NCBI GenBank assembly: GCA_020629135.1
Contig: JAHDDX010000004.1
Location: 19,026 to 83,025 of the forward strand
Direction of reading: 5' to 3'
Length of the DNA stretch: 64,000 nucleotides
From: Hellea sp.
GTDB lineage: Bacteria; Pseudomonadota; Alphaproteobacteria; Caulobacterales; Maricaulaceae
The notes beneath the pieces were generated by a model. It was not told where the DNA came from. It saw only the letters and a program-made list of their open reading frames with translations, and did no database searches. Below are positions 8,079 to 17,553 of the stretch, piece by piece; the stretch's first letter is position 1; every line of letters starts with the position of its first letter. The translations under genes and the position numbers were made by a program.

Positions 8079-9029
8079 TTACTTTTCTAACAAAGATTTT
8101 GGCAATCCTGGTGTCCCCAATTGATCGGGATGATTTTTAATATATTGCTGCTTTATGTCGACGCTGCCTGTTCTGGACCCGTCATGAGAATAACCTGGCG
8201 GGGCAAATACATATCGAAAGCGTTCACGAATTGTCAGGCCCCTTGCAAAAGCGTCTCTAAATATATTGACCATTTCAATAAAGGCGATCTTGACCGGATT
8301 AAATGTGCCAACAGGTTTAACAATCCCATAGGTAATATCTTCTGCGTCCAATTCAGGCACAAACGTCCCGAAAATCCGGTCCCAGACAATAAAAATACCG
8401 GCAAAATTTGCATCCAGATATCTGGGGTTTGTCGCGTGATGCACGCGGTGGTGACTAGGCGTATTAAAAATGGCTTCAAACCATTTGGGCATTTTATCAA
8501 TGGCTTCGGTATGGATCCAGAATTGATAGATAAGATTGATCGACCCAACAAATCCTAACAAATAGGGATGAACACCCAAAAGCACGAGCGGTGAAGATAA
8601 AATGAAAAATCCGGTTAGCGGGCTGTTCCAGGGCTGTCGTAAAGCTGTGGTTAAGTTGTAATGTTCGGACGAATGATGAACGACATGGGCGGACCAGAAC
8701 CAGCGGATTTTATGCGCGGCGTAATGTTTCCAGTAATACAGAAAATCCTGCGCGATGAGTGCGCCCAAAACGGCCCAGATTCCAAAGCCCCAATCCAAAA
8801 GCCTGAACTTCCACACCCACATCAGAAAGGTTAAGCTGAGGAGAGCGAGTAATGCATCACTGATTAAATTTCCAACTCCCATAGACATTGACGCGAAACC
8901 GTCTCGCTTTTCATATCGCCCTCTAAGCACTTTTGTGGATACACCCCACCATTCCAGGGCAACAAAAAGTACAAAAAAGGGCGCCGCAAATAATAAGAGC
9001 GGTGGATAATCTGGCCAAACTTCGGTCAT
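8079..9029 (-). CDS. Sterol desaturase / fatty acid hydroxylase family membrane protein
   Basis: 316 residues with several membrane segments (about 9-27, 53-75, 82-97, 138-165) and the three histidine clusters of di-iron integral membrane hydroxylases: H102xxxH106, H115xxHH119 with H123, and HHxxHH at 193-198. The family inserts hydroxyl groups or double bonds in sterols, carotenoids or acyl chains using O2. The substrate here is unknown. The ATG at 9029 has no strong Shine-Dalgarno. It is monocistronic, converging on the esterase operon and divergent from glmS. Confidence 0.9.
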   Translation of the reverse strand: MTEVWPDYPPLLLFAAPFFVLFVALEWWGVSTKVLRGRYEKRDGFASMSMGVGNLISDALLALLSLTFLMWVWKFRLLDWGFGIWAVLGALIAQDFLYYWKHYAAHKIRWFWSAHVVHHSSEHYNLTTALRQPWNSPLTGFFILSSPLVLLGVHPYLLGFVGSINLIYQFWIHTEAIDKMPKWFEAIFNTPSHHRVHHATNPRYLDANFAGIFIVWDRIFGTFVPELDAEDITYGIVKPVGTFNPVKIAFIEMVNIFRDAFARGLTIRERFRYVFAPPGYSHDGSRTGSVDIKQQYIKNHPDQLGTPGLPKSLLEK

Positions 9030-9136
9030 AGCTTATCAAACTATAACACTTCGAAATGTCAATTGAATGCAATGCCGCATATCTGACTGAAAAAATAGCT
9101 TTTCATTTGCCATAAATCCGCCAAAATCAGAGTTCA

Positions 9137-9146
9137 TTAACGTTAA
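9137..9146. promoter_or_regulatory. Palindrome TTAACGTTAA in the glmS upstream region
   Basis: A 10-bp palindrome lies in the 251-bp gap between the divergent hydroxylase and glmS genes. It contains two TTAA half-sites but with 2-bp spacing, not the 7-bp spacing of a CtrA box. No glmS ribozyme-like structure was seen in the gap; nothing else in it can be supported. Confidence 0.25.
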
Positions 9147-9280
9147 AGTTTTATGTGGACATTTATCGGTTTCTGAATAGATTTCGGCACTTTCTCTGAA
9201 GAAAACCCTTCGGGCGCGCTCAGGATCTGTTCATCGAAAATAGCGTGACTTAAAACCGTTTAATACAGTTAGGGCATCAT

Positions 9281-11095
9281 ATGTGCGGGATCATCGGAAT
9301 TGTCGGTAATGCCTCAGTTACGGACAGGCTTATTCAAGGTCTAAAAAGGCTGGAATATCGAGGCTATGACAGTGCCGGTGTCGCTGTTATCAGTGACGGA
9401 AACCTGCTGCGCGAACGCGCGGAAGGCAAAATCGCGGCCCTTGAAGCCAAATTGGGTTCAAATCCGATCGACGGTCCAGTCGGAATTGCGCATACGCGCT
9501 GGGCGACACATGGGGTCCCCAATGAAACCAATGCCCATCCTCATTTCGCAGGTCGGGTTTGTATTGTTCACAACGGTATAATTGAAAATTTTCTGGATCT
9601 TCGTCAGTCATTGAACGGTCGGAATTTTCGCACCGAAACAGATACCGAGGTGGTCGCCCATTTGGTTGATGAAGAAATGTCAAATGGTGCAAGCGCCAAA
9701 GAAGCCTTTCAATCCACATTGGCAAAACTAAAAGGCGCCTACGCATTTGGTATGGTGATCGACGGAGAGGATGACAAACTTTTTGCGGCACGCGCAGGAT
9801 CACCTTTGGCGATCGGTATTGGCGACGGCGAGATGTATCTCGGCTCGGACGCCTTGGCACTGGCCCAATTGACGTCGGACCTTGTCTATCTTGAGGAAGG
9901 GGACTGGGCGATTTTAACATCAGATGGCTATGAAATTTTTGACCGACACAATAATGCCGTAGAGCGGGATGTCACCGTTATTGTTGGCGGCCCAGCAATG
10001 GCGGACAAAGGAGGTTATGCTCATTACATGCTCAAGGAAATTCACGAGCAACCGGAAACAGTCAGCCGAACCCTGTCAAATTATATCGACGAATTTCGGC
10101 AAACACCGTCTTTGCCAACCGACATAGATTTCGCCGAAATCGATAGAGTGATATTGGTTGCCTGTGGAACAGCATCTTTTGCAGGCGAAGTGGCGAAATA
10201 CTGGTTTGAGCAAGTTGCGGGTCTCGCGGCTGATGTCGACATCGCGTCAGAATTTCGATATCGCAAACCTGTTTTATCAGAAAATTCTCTATTTATAGCT
10301 GTGTCCCAGTCTGGAGAAACAGCCGATACGCTTGCAGCTTTACGATATTGCAAATCTCATGGTGTTAAGACGGCCGCCTTAGTCAATGTCATGACGTCAA
10401 CAATGGCGCGAGAGGCTGATATTGCCCTCCCCACCCATGCTGGTCCAGAAATCGGCGTCGCTTCAACAAAAGCATTCACGTCTCAACTGACCGCCTTGGC
10501 CGCTTTAGTAATTAAAGCCGCGTCTGACCGTAAGACCATCGATAGTGAAGCCGTGTCAGATCACATCAAAGCGCTTATGAGCGTTCCAGGCCTGATCGCC
10601 CAATCCCTGCAGGATGAACCCCATATTCAAGAGGTCGCCAAAACCCTAACCAGCGCCGAACATGCGTTCTTCCTAGGTCGGGGCCAATTTGTCCCGATCG
10701 CATTTGAGGGAGCGCTCAAGTTAAAAGAAATATCCTATATCCATGCTGAATCATATGCAGCCGGCGAACTTAAACATGGCCCAATCGCCCTGATCGAAGA
10801 CGGCACGCCCGTCGTCGTCGTTGCGCCCATGGATGAATTATTTGAAAAAACCCTCTCAAATGCGCAGGAAGTAATCTCTCGCGGGGCTGAGATTTACATG
10901 GTGACAGACAAAGCTGGTCAACAACATGCGGCTGGAGCCGCCCGACATATACTACAAATCCCAGAATGCCATAATTTTGTTTCTCCGATTTTGACTACGA
11001 TTCCTTTACAACTTTTAGCGTACTATACGGCCGTTCATTTAGGAACGGATGTGGATCAACCTCGAAATCTGGCCAAATCCGTAACTGTTGAATAA
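9281..11095 (+). CDS. glmS: Glutamine-fructose-6-phosphate aminotransferase
   Basis: 604 residues, the normal length. The mature N-terminal Cys nucleophile of the glutaminase domain is in place (MCGIIGIVG), with THTRWATHG-type and NETNAHPH motifs. Two SIS isomerase domains follow (about 285-420 and 455-595), with SQSGETADT and the C-terminal NLAKSVTVE. It makes glucosamine-6-phosphate from fructose-6-phosphate and glutamine, the first step to UDP-GlcNAc for peptidoglycan and LPS. galU follows 26 bp later, so the two probably form a sugar-nucleotide operon with the AGE isomerase. Confidence 0.98.
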   Translation: MCGIIGIVGNASVTDRLIQGLKRLEYRGYDSAGVAVISDGNLLRERAEGKIAALEAKLGSNPIDGPVGIAHTRWATHGVPNETNAHPHFAGRVCIVHNGIIENFLDLRQSLNGRNFRTETDTEVVAHLVDEEMSNGASAKEAFQSTLAKLKGAYAFGMVIDGEDDKLFAARAGSPLAIGIGDGEMYLGSDALALAQLTSDLVYLEEGDWAILTSDGYEIFDRHNNAVERDVTVIVGGPAMADKGGYAHYMLKEIHEQPETVSRTLSNYIDEFRQTPSLPTDIDFAEIDRVILVACGTASFAGEVAKYWFEQVAGLAADVDIASEFRYRKPVLSENSLFIAVSQSGETADTLAALRYCKSHGVKTAALVNVMTSTMAREADIALPTHAGPEIGVASTKAFTSQLTALAALVIKAASDRKTIDSEAVSDHIKALMSVPGLIAQSLQDEPHIQEVAKTLTSAEHAFFLGRGQFVPIAFEGALKLKEISYIHAESYAAGELKHGPIALIEDGTPVVVVAPMDELFEKTLSNAQEVISRGAEIYMVTDKAGQQHAAGAARHILQIPECHNFVSPILTTIPLQLLAYYTAVHLGTDVDQPRNLAKSVTVE

Positions 11096-11121
11096 ACAAA
11101 AACGTTACGCGAGGAAGCATC

Positions 11122-12003
11122 ATGAAACCTATTCGTAAGGCTGTTCTGCCTGTTGCGGGACTGGGCACGCGTGTTCTTCCAGCGACTAAAACCATCCCGA
11201 AGGAAATGATGCCAGTCGTTGATCGGCCCGCATTGCAATATGTTGTCGATGAGGCCAGGGAAGCTGGAATAGAACATTTTGTATTTGTGACCGGACGCAA
11301 TAAAGGGGCGATCGAAGATTATTTTGACCGGGCTTTTGAACTGGAAGCCACCCTAAGAGATAAGAATAAATCAGATATCTTAGACCGCATTACCGCAGAA
11401 ATTCCGGCAGCAGGAACCACCAGTTTCGTACGACAACAAAGCCCATTGGGTTTAGGGCATGCGATTTGGTGCGCACGCGATGTTATTGGTGACGAACCAT
11501 TTGCGATTTTATTACCCGATGTGATTGTCAAAGCTGCGCCAAGCTGCCTGGCCCAAATGGTCGAAGCCTATAATCAAGTCGGCGGCAATATTATCGCCGT
11601 TGATCCGGTTCCGATGGACCGAGTATCTTCCTACGGGGTAATAGCGCCGAAAGCGGGATCTGATACCTCTCAAGCATTGATAGAGATGGAGGCCATGGTC
11701 GAAAAACCACCTCAGGCCGAGGCTCCGTCAAATCTAAAGATAACTGGGAGATATATTTTACAGCCCGAAATCATGAAATTACTTTCGGACCAAGCCGCAG
11801 GCGCGGGCGGAGAGATTCAGCTTACGGACGCGATGGCCCGCCTCATGCAAGATCAATCTTTCTTTGCCTATAAATATGATGGTCTGGATTATGATTGCGG
11901 GTCAAAACTGGGTTATTTCGAAGCAGTCCTTGCCTTTGCGCTCGACCATCCCGAAATCGGAATTGACGCCAGGGCCCTCACCAAGAACATGCTCTCCGAG
12001 TAA
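11122..12003 (+). CDS. galU: UTP-glucose-1-phosphate uridylyltransferase
   Basis: 293 residues with the nucleotidyltransferase signature AGLGTRVLPATKTIPKEMMP (residues 13-32) and later GLGHAIWCAR, LLPDV and YDCGSKLGY motifs. It forms UDP-glucose from UTP and glucose-1-phosphate for exopolysaccharide, LPS and glycolipid synthesis. The ATG has a strong GAGGAAG ribosome site. It lies between glmS and an AGE-family isomerase, all pointing to envelope sugar supply. Confidence 0.96.
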   Translation: MKPIRKAVLPVAGLGTRVLPATKTIPKEMMPVVDRPALQYVVDEAREAGIEHFVFVTGRNKGAIEDYFDRAFELEATLRDKNKSDILDRITAEIPAAGTTSFVRQQSPLGLGHAIWCARDVIGDEPFAILLPDVIVKAAPSCLAQMVEAYNQVGGNIIAVDPVPMDRVSSYGVIAPKAGSDTSQALIEMEAMVEKPPQAEAPSNLKITGRYILQPEIMKLLSDQAAGAGGEIQLTDAMARLMQDQSFFAYKYDGLDYDCGSKLGYFEAVLAFALDHPEIGIDARALTKNMLSE

Positions 12004-12021
12004 ATGCCGAGCTGACCGGGA

Positions 12022-13140
12022 ATGACACCCGACATAAAATCCCAAACCGACTGGCTTATATCTTGGGTCACAGATAAAGCTTTACCATTCTGGGCTAGCA
12101 CAGCTATTGATAACCAAGGCGGGTTTTACGAAGACCTTGATCTCTCAGGACAAGCTCGAACCCATGTCGTGCGTCGTTTTCGCGTGCAAGCGCGTCAGTT
12201 ATATGTTTATGCGCTTGCAACCCAATTGGGCTGGATCGACGGTCGGGAAATTCTAAGAACCGGCTTTGATTTCATGATGGACAAAGGGTTTGAGGTGGAT
12301 AATCAGCTTGGCTTCATTCATCTACTCAATGCAGATTATTCGGTAAATGATCCAAAGCGAGATCTATATGACCATGCTTTTTATCTTTTGGCGGCAGCCT
12401 GGGTCCACCGTGTCATAAATCATCCGAAATCTATCTCGTCCCAAAAAGCAATCTTGTCATTTCTTGAAAGTGATCTCAGATCCGAAACCGGCGGCTGGAA
12501 AGAAGGATCTCCATCCCAACTTCCAAGGCGACAAAACCCGCATATGCATATGTTTGAAACCTGCCTCAACTGGATGGCTATTTCAGATGATGAGCACTGG
12601 AGAACGCTTGCCGACGAGATTTTAGATTTGTTCAAAACTCGTTTTTTCGACCCTAAAACACATTCTATAATCGAATTTTTTGAAGCTGATTGGACACCCT
12701 TAAAAGGCCGCCAGGGAAAGTCACGTGAACCCGGTCACGCCGCTGAATGGATTTGGCTGTTACGATGGTATCAACGCCAAACGGGTGTCGATACGTCACA
12801 ATATTCAAATGCGCTTTATAATAAACTTAACATGCGAACTGATATATTTCTAAATGACGAAGAAAATTCAGATGATAAGGTCTTACGAAACACCAAACGT
12901 CTTTGGTGTCAGACCGAATTAATCAAAGCGCATTTGGCACAAGCAGAAAGTGGAATAAGTGGCGCTGCAGAAATGGCCTCATCCCTAATGTATGGATTTC
13001 GTCAAACCTATTTAAATGAAAATGGCACCTGGATTGATCAATTGGATCATCAAGGACGACCTTGTGCAAACACCATTCCTGCCAGTACATTTTACCATAT
13101 CATCTGTATGATCAGCGAAGCGCGTAGACTTTGCAACTAG
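12022..13140 (+). CDS. AGE-family sugar epimerase/isomerase
   Basis: 372 residues with the (alpha/alpha)6-barrel hallmarks of N-acylglucosamine 2-epimerase family enzymes: RRFRVQARQLYVYA (about 52-65), the HMHMFET active-site segment (about 175-181), and PGHAAEWIWLLRWY. Related alphaproteobacterial genes are often labelled mannose-6-phosphate isomerase, which fits the galU/glmS context, but epimerase against isomerase and the sugar cannot be decided from sequence. It starts 18 bp after galU. The stop overlaps the convergent 186-residue gene by 4 bp. Confidence 0.88.
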   Translation: MTPDIKSQTDWLISWVTDKALPFWASTAIDNQGGFYEDLDLSGQARTHVVRRFRVQARQLYVYALATQLGWIDGREILRTGFDFMMDKGFEVDNQLGFIHLLNADYSVNDPKRDLYDHAFYLLAAAWVHRVINHPKSISSQKAILSFLESDLRSETGGWKEGSPSQLPRRQNPHMHMFETCLNWMAISDDEHWRTLADEILDLFKTRFFDPKTHSIIEFFEADWTPLKGRQGKSREPGHAAEWIWLLRWYQRQTGVDTSQYSNALYNKLNMRTDIFLNDEENSDDKVLRNTKRLWCQTELIKAHLAQAESGISGAAEMASSLMYGFRQTYLNENGTWIDQLDHQGRPCANTIPASTFYHIICMISEARRLCN

Positions 13141-13697
13141 TCACTTTTGTGAGTTTCGGGTTTTACTGAAATTTCGAGCACATCAATGTTTCGATTTTTG
13201 CCTTCAGGGTCCGGCCAAATTCCAAAGTAAAAGAAGTCGTCTCCTTGAACATTTTTCTTCGCGATATGAGTAAAGATGTATTCTTCAAATTCACCGGTTA
13301 GCTCAAATTTTTGCCACGGCTTGGAAGACGCTGGCGAGAAAAAACCCGACTGAAAATAACTATTACCATTCTGATCTGATTTTCTTACTTTCAAAGAAAA
13401 GTTCAATTTTATTCCATCGTAATAATCCTGATAGGTTTTTGGAATGGCCAAAAATATACCCGCAGATGGAGCTTCCTTATGAGTTGCGCTTGAACTCAAT
13501 CTTGCAACAGGGCCAGCTTGTGTTTCTATTACTTTCAAATGATTTCCTGGACCGACGACCAGACGACTAAAACCGTCTCCGCGAATTGTAATACCTTGTG
13601 CCGGGTCAATGTCTTCGGTTTCCCCAATCGAGACAGCAATAAAAATCATCGCGCCGGCAATGAGCATAATCAATGGATAAAACAGCCAATCCTTCAT
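13137..13697 (-). CDS. Single-pass membrane protein with beta-rich extracytoplasmic domain, unknown
   Basis: I do not recognise a named family. The 186 residues begin with one membrane anchor (about 5-23) after a short cytoplasmic stretch. The rest is strand-rich with the pattern of a jelly-roll or carbohydrate-binding-like domain: alternating aromatics, KPWQKFELTG, YFGIWPDPEGK and a closing IDVLEISVKP strand. It starts 39 bp after the Hsp70-like gene on the same strand, so cotranscription with 13737-16533 is likely. A role outside the cytoplasm linked to that ATPase is only an inference. Confidence 0.75.
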   Translation of the reverse strand: MKDWLFYPLIMLIAGAMIFIAVSIGETEDIDPAQGITIRGDGFSRLVVGPGNHLKVIETQAGPVARLSSSATHKEAPSAGIFLAIPKTYQDYYDGIKLNFSLKVRKSDQNGNSYFQSGFFSPASSKPWQKFELTGEFEEYIFTHIAKKNVQGDDFFYFGIWPDPEGKNRNIDVLEISVKPETHKSD

Positions 13698-13736
13698 GGG
13701 ATGCTGATAAGCGATCCGCGTTAAGTCCGCTACTGT

Positions 13737-15644
13737 TTAGATCAGAAAAAGAACCGCGCGATCATCGGCGCGTTCCGCCAGAGCCCGCTCCAAAGTCGAT
13801 ATCAGCTCCGAAGTAAATTTTTCGGTAGCGGCCAGGTCCCAGGCTTCTTTAACGGCCTCGATCAATTCAGGTCGCTGTTTTTTTATGGCACGTCGAATGC
13901 GACCATCCGTCAGAACCTTTCTTGCAATTACAGGGACATTTGCACTCTTAAACCTACCGGAAAGTGCCTTTTTCCCGGCCATATAGCCGCCCCCTGCCAA
14001 AACACCGCCAATGATCAAACCAATAGGGTTCGCAAGTAAAGGCGCCAGGAGATTGGCCTTCGCTAGAAGCGCACCAACAATCAATGTGGTAATGGTTGTG
14101 CCTGCAATGGCTGTATCGGTCTCAAGACTGGCAATGCGCGGGGCGTCTACGCTCATCCCTTCAAGGTATTGACTAACATGCTGACTATCATCAAGTGATA
14201 GGACCATAGCGGGTAAACCATGTTCCCGGCAGAGCGGATCAGTATCCTGTTCGATATCGCGTTGGAGTTCCGAAAACCATTCATCAATGACGGGTCGCAG
14301 GCTTTGGCTGGCTTTTTCGCTTCCAAGCCAATCACGGATCTGCATTTCGAGGACTTCGTCAATGTCGTCTAAACTTGCGATACGGCCAGACCGCCAATCT
14401 CTGAAAATCGGAATCATAACTTCGTGAGAAAGTGCGTCAATGAGCTTTGGGCCCAAACGCTCCCCGAGATTTAAGCTCGCCGCTTCAGCCTTTTTATAGA
14501 TATCCCCCTTGGGTGCCATCAGGGTCGCGACCGCGGATTTGAAACTGGCATGAAGATATTCAAAACGACCCAACCAGGCCAAGCCCCGGGCAATGGCAAA
14601 TTCCGGCTCAGCGCCCAAGATAACCTTGGCCCTTGGGAAAGCTTTTTCACAAGCTGGTCGAATAAGCGGTAGACGTGACGCACCACCTGTCAAAAGAACC
14701 GTTTCCGGCGCCCGACCACCCAGCATCTCCAAGGCTTCTTTCAAGGCATAGTTAAAAGCATCCGGCCAGGTAAAGCCGTTCAACGCCTCAAGTGGTGTGT
14801 TTAAGATCGTATCCGCATCCGTTTTATCCAACCGGATTTCAAATAGAACGCCCCGGTCAATCGGCAGCCGCTTGATAATTTCGACCGGCATTTCCTGACC
14901 GTTGAAATATTGTTCTTTGGCCAGTCGGCACCAATATTCCATGATCGGCTTATAATGCGGGAACTTGCGGATTAACTTTTCGATCTTGGGCTTGTCTGTT
15001 TGTCGGGCCAGATTGAGCTTGAAAATTTCACTATCCAGCAGACCTGATCCCAATACGTTATGTCCAACGTCTTCGGCGTCGAGGTCCTGACAATAGGTGA
15101 AATCTGTCGTCGATGAACCGACATCGACAATTAAAACGCTCGACTTGGCTGCTTCCAAAGACAGATATCCCTGCTCCAAGGCCGTCATCAAGGCTGCGCG
15201 GCTTTCGGGTACAACGCGCACTTGTTTTAGACCAGAATTTTCAAACAGTTCCTTATATTGTTCCCGTTCGGTTTGGCTCCAGCCAGACGGACAGCCGATA
15301 ATAAATTGAGAGGCCTTTAATCCCTGAATTTTCTTTTCAGTTTGAAGGTCACTGATTAGCGTATTGGCAAATAGCTCCGTGGGTCGTTTGATATCGGGGT
15401 CTGAAACATCGCGTCCTTTGAATTTCACCCACACATCAGGCTTGTCACCCATAACGGATAGGTTGACGGCATCCGAACCAATTTTGATCCCTGATTTGGT
15501 TTTTGCAACAGCCGTGACAAAGCTCTTTTGGCCGTGAAAATCCAATATTTCCGGTTCTCGCATGGACCGGGCATAGGCTCGCCCAAGAGCGGTTTCACCA
15601 TGCCCCAGATCAAATCCGATAAATTCAATTTCAGGACTACTCAT
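13737..15644 (-). CDS. Hsp70-like ATPase with C-terminal membrane-spanning segment
   Basis: 635 residues from ATG 15644, which overlaps the previous gene by 8 bp. Actin-fold motifs are recognisable: phosphate-1 GFDLGHGET (about 9-17), phosphate-2 IVDVGSSTTDF (about 166-176) and adenosine LLTGGASRLP (about 315-324). There is no DnaK-type beta substrate-binding domain. After a helical region comes a long Gly/Ala/Leu/Ile segment (about 515-556, ending in GGVLAGGGYMAGKK) able to enter a membrane as a hairpin, then a charged helical tail. It is therefore a divergent membrane-tethered Hsp70-family ATPase. Partner and cargo are unknown. Forms an operon with 15637-16533 and probably 13137-13697. Confidence 0.85.
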   Translation of the reverse strand: MSSPEIEFIGFDLGHGETALGRAYARSMREPEILDFHGQKSFVTAVAKTKSGIKIGSDAVNLSVMGDKPDVWVKFKGRDVSDPDIKRPTELFANTLISDLQTEKKIQGLKASQFIIGCPSGWSQTEREQYKELFENSGLKQVRVVPESRAALMTALEQGYLSLEAAKSSVLIVDVGSSTTDFTYCQDLDAEDVGHNVLGSGLLDSEIFKLNLARQTDKPKIEKLIRKFPHYKPIMEYWCRLAKEQYFNGQEMPVEIIKRLPIDRGVLFEIRLDKTDADTILNTPLEALNGFTWPDAFNYALKEALEMLGGRAPETVLLTGGASRLPLIRPACEKAFPRAKVILGAEPEFAIARGLAWLGRFEYLHASFKSAVATLMAPKGDIYKKAEAASLNLGERLGPKLIDALSHEVMIPIFRDWRSGRIASLDDIDEVLEMQIRDWLGSEKASQSLRPVIDEWFSELQRDIEQDTDPLCREHGLPAMVLSLDDSQHVSQYLEGMSVDAPRIASLETDTAIAGTTITTLIVGALLAKANLLAPLLANPIGLIIGGVLAGGGYMAGKKALSGRFKSANVPVIARKVLTDGRIRRAIKKQRPELIEAVKEAWDLAATEKFTSELISTLERALAERADDRAVLFLI

Positions 15645-16533
15645 TATCTGAGTCCCAGACCGTGCCACGGCGGATAAGTTGATCACCGGCTATTAAGGCC
15701 GGGGCTGCCTGTCGAGCTTGGTCCGTTCCGATACCAGGCAATATGTCAAAATATTTGGCCGTCTTTTTAGTGTAATCCAGTTTGGTTACGCCTTCTGCCG
15801 CCAGAACAGATTCGAGCTCTTGCCCGATCAGTTTGAGCGCAAAATCACCGTCGCTGGCATCGCCGGCCTCTAACAAACCCTGAACAAGTGTCATAAGACG
15901 ATCATCGTCGCGCCAATGGGTTTGCGCGGTCGGCTCAGCCAATCGCAATATAATATGATCGGCTGTCTTCAAGCCCTCTGATATTGCCGTCAGATAGCCG
16001 CCCATATTTGTCTTAACTTGGGCTTCCGCTCGCATTGATCGACCTGAACGATCTTCCAAACGCGTATTTTTTGAAAATCCCGGCAAACGGCTCATCAATG
16101 CAGTTAAATTTTTACGGTCTAGCGCCCGGATTAAGGAGAGCAATCCAACGCTTAAAATAGCGGTTCGAGATTCTTCCAAAAACCCATAAACAAGAAGCGC
16201 ACCCGCAACGCCAAAAAAGGCCGTTTGACCAAACCAATTGGTATTCTTTTCCCGCGGAACTTCGTGCCAGACAATATCCGCACCCATAGATTGATCCAAT
16301 ATACTGGCGCCGCTTTTAATCATCTCAACGAGCCAAAGCCCGGCTTTTTGAAGTTTGGGATCAGTGACCCCGTCGACAAATCGCGCACCCGTCCGATCCA
16401 GGGCCCGACGCGTCTCGGATACAATCATGGCCGCGGAGACCTGCTCCTTTGAAAGTCCATCCAGCAAGGCCTGACGTTCAGGTTCAAACGCCTTATAAAG
16501 AGACGGAGGAGTATTAATGAGGTTTTGGCTCAT
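15637..16533 (-). CDS. Membrane protein of unknown function, partner of Hsp70-like gene
   Basis: 298 residues, no family recognised. The N-terminal ~95 residues are helical and charged, followed by a membrane segment (about 101-119, FGQTAFFGVAGALLVYGFL) and a second shorter hydrophobic stretch (about 124-137). The C-terminal half is soluble and helical with DYTKKTAKYFDILPGIGT near the end. It overlaps the Hsp70-like gene by 8 bp, so the two are translationally coupled and probably interact. A GrpE/J-protein-like helper or membrane receptor role is conceivable, but no J-domain HPD motif is present. Confidence 0.8.
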   Translation of the reverse strand: MSQNLINTPPSLYKAFEPERQALLDGLSKEQVSAAMIVSETRRALDRTGARFVDGVTDPKLQKAGLWLVEMIKSGASILDQSMGADIVWHEVPREKNTNWFGQTAFFGVAGALLVYGFLEESRTAILSVGLLSLIRALDRKNLTALMSRLPGFSKNTRLEDRSGRSMRAEAQVKTNMGGYLTAISEGLKTADHIILRLAEPTAQTHWRDDDRLMTLVQGLLEAGDASDGDFALKLIGQELESVLAAEGVTKLDYTKKTAKYFDILPGIGTDQARQAAPALIAGDQLIRRGTVWDSDNE

Positions 16534-16623
16534 GGGCCTGATGTTGGCATGGCTTGCCCAACTGTCAAGGTAAGTCCCTGTTTTAAAAAGGCTTCGTTAA
16601 CGCTGTTCTGTCAGGCTGTGTTC

Positions 16624-17553
16624 ATGTCAAACCCGGCGCGCATATCGGCCACCCAGGCACTCGAGATATTTCTGGCCCATCTTGCCGGAGAACGTCGACT
16701 GTCAAATAAAACCGTAGAGGCCTATAATCGCGATATATCCGCTTTTATTCGATTTATGACCAGCCATCTGGGACATGCCATTACACTTGGCGATTTGCAG
16801 AAATTAAAAGCATTGGATTTTCGAGCCTATCTCGCCCATCGGCGTAAAGGCGAAAAATCTTTGTCAGCCGCCTCTGTTGGCCGCTTATTATCAGCGTTGC
16901 GCACCTTTTATCGTTATCTTGACCGACGCTGGGACATTAAAAATGAAGCCCTGTCCATGGTCAAAGGTCCCAAGCCGAAACGACATTTACCTAAACCTCT
17001 GTCTGAAAGCGGCGCGGCCGATATTGTCGCCATGGGGACTTGCACGGATGAGCGTCCTTGGATCGAAGCCCGAAACGTGGCGGTTATGATGCTGCTATAT
17101 GGCGGAGGCCTCCGAATTTCCGAAGCCCTGTCTTTGACCGGACATGATCTGCCCCTCAGGCAGTCCCTGGCCGTGAAAGGGAAAGGCGGTAAGACCCGGA
17201 TTGTACCTTTACTCCCGGCTATTTCTGAAGCCGTAGATCGCTATATTCGCCTGTGTCCGCATATGTTGACCAAGGACGATCCGATTTTTCGCGGCGTACG
17301 AGGTGGTGTTTTATCAGCCCGTCAAGTGCAGCTCGATATGCAAAGATTGCGCGGATTTTTGGGCCTGCCGGATACCGCCACGCCCCATGCCTTGCGCCAT
17401 AGCTTTGCCACGCATCTACTGGCTGGCGGTGGCGATCTTAGAACCATTCAGCAATTGCTCGGCCATGAAAGTCTGTCCACAACCCAACGCTATACGGATG
17501 TGGACGTCGCGGCGCTAAGGCGCGTTCACAAAGCCGCCCACCCAAGAGGCTGA
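16624..17553 (+). CDS. xerC: Tyrosine recombinase XerC
   Basis: 309 residues from ATG 16624. An upstream TTG at 16525 would overlap the divergent gene and add a non-family tail. There is an N-terminal SAM-like core-binding domain (about 10-95), then the catalytic domain with Arg in GGGLRISEAL, Lys in GKGGKTRIVPL, HALRHSFATHLL (His-x-x-Arg), LGHESLSTTQRYT (His and the Tyr nucleophile). It resolves chromosome dimers at dif with XerD. Length and motifs are housekeeping-type, not phage-type. Its stop abuts the convergent lpdA stop with no gap. Confidence 0.93.
   Translation: MSNPARISATQALEIFLAHLAGERRLSNKTVEAYNRDISAFIRFMTSHLGHAITLGDLQKLKALDFRAYLAHRRKGEKSLSAASVGRLLSALRTFYRYLDRRWDIKNEALSMVKGPKPKRHLPKPLSESGAADIVAMGTCTDERPWIEARNVAVMMLLYGGGLRISEALSLTGHDLPLRQSLAVKGKGGKTRIVPLLPAISEAVDRYIRLCPHMLTKDDPIFRGVRGGVLSARQVQLDMQRLRGFLGLPDTATPHALRHSFATHLLAGGGDLRTIQQLLGHESLSTTQRYTDVDVAALRRVHKAAHPRG

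Noticed and set aside
9137-9146. CtrA binding site
   Set aside because: The TTAA half-sites are 2 bp apart; a CtrA box needs 7 bp.
9030-9280. glmS riboswitch/ribozyme in the glmS leader
   Set aside because: No pseudoknot-like pairing or ribozyme core could be found, and the element is typical of Firmicutes.
16624-17553. Tyrosine recombinase as sign of an integrated element
   Set aside because: Length and motifs are those of housekeeping XerC, and no attachment repeats, phage genes or tRNA target lie next to it.
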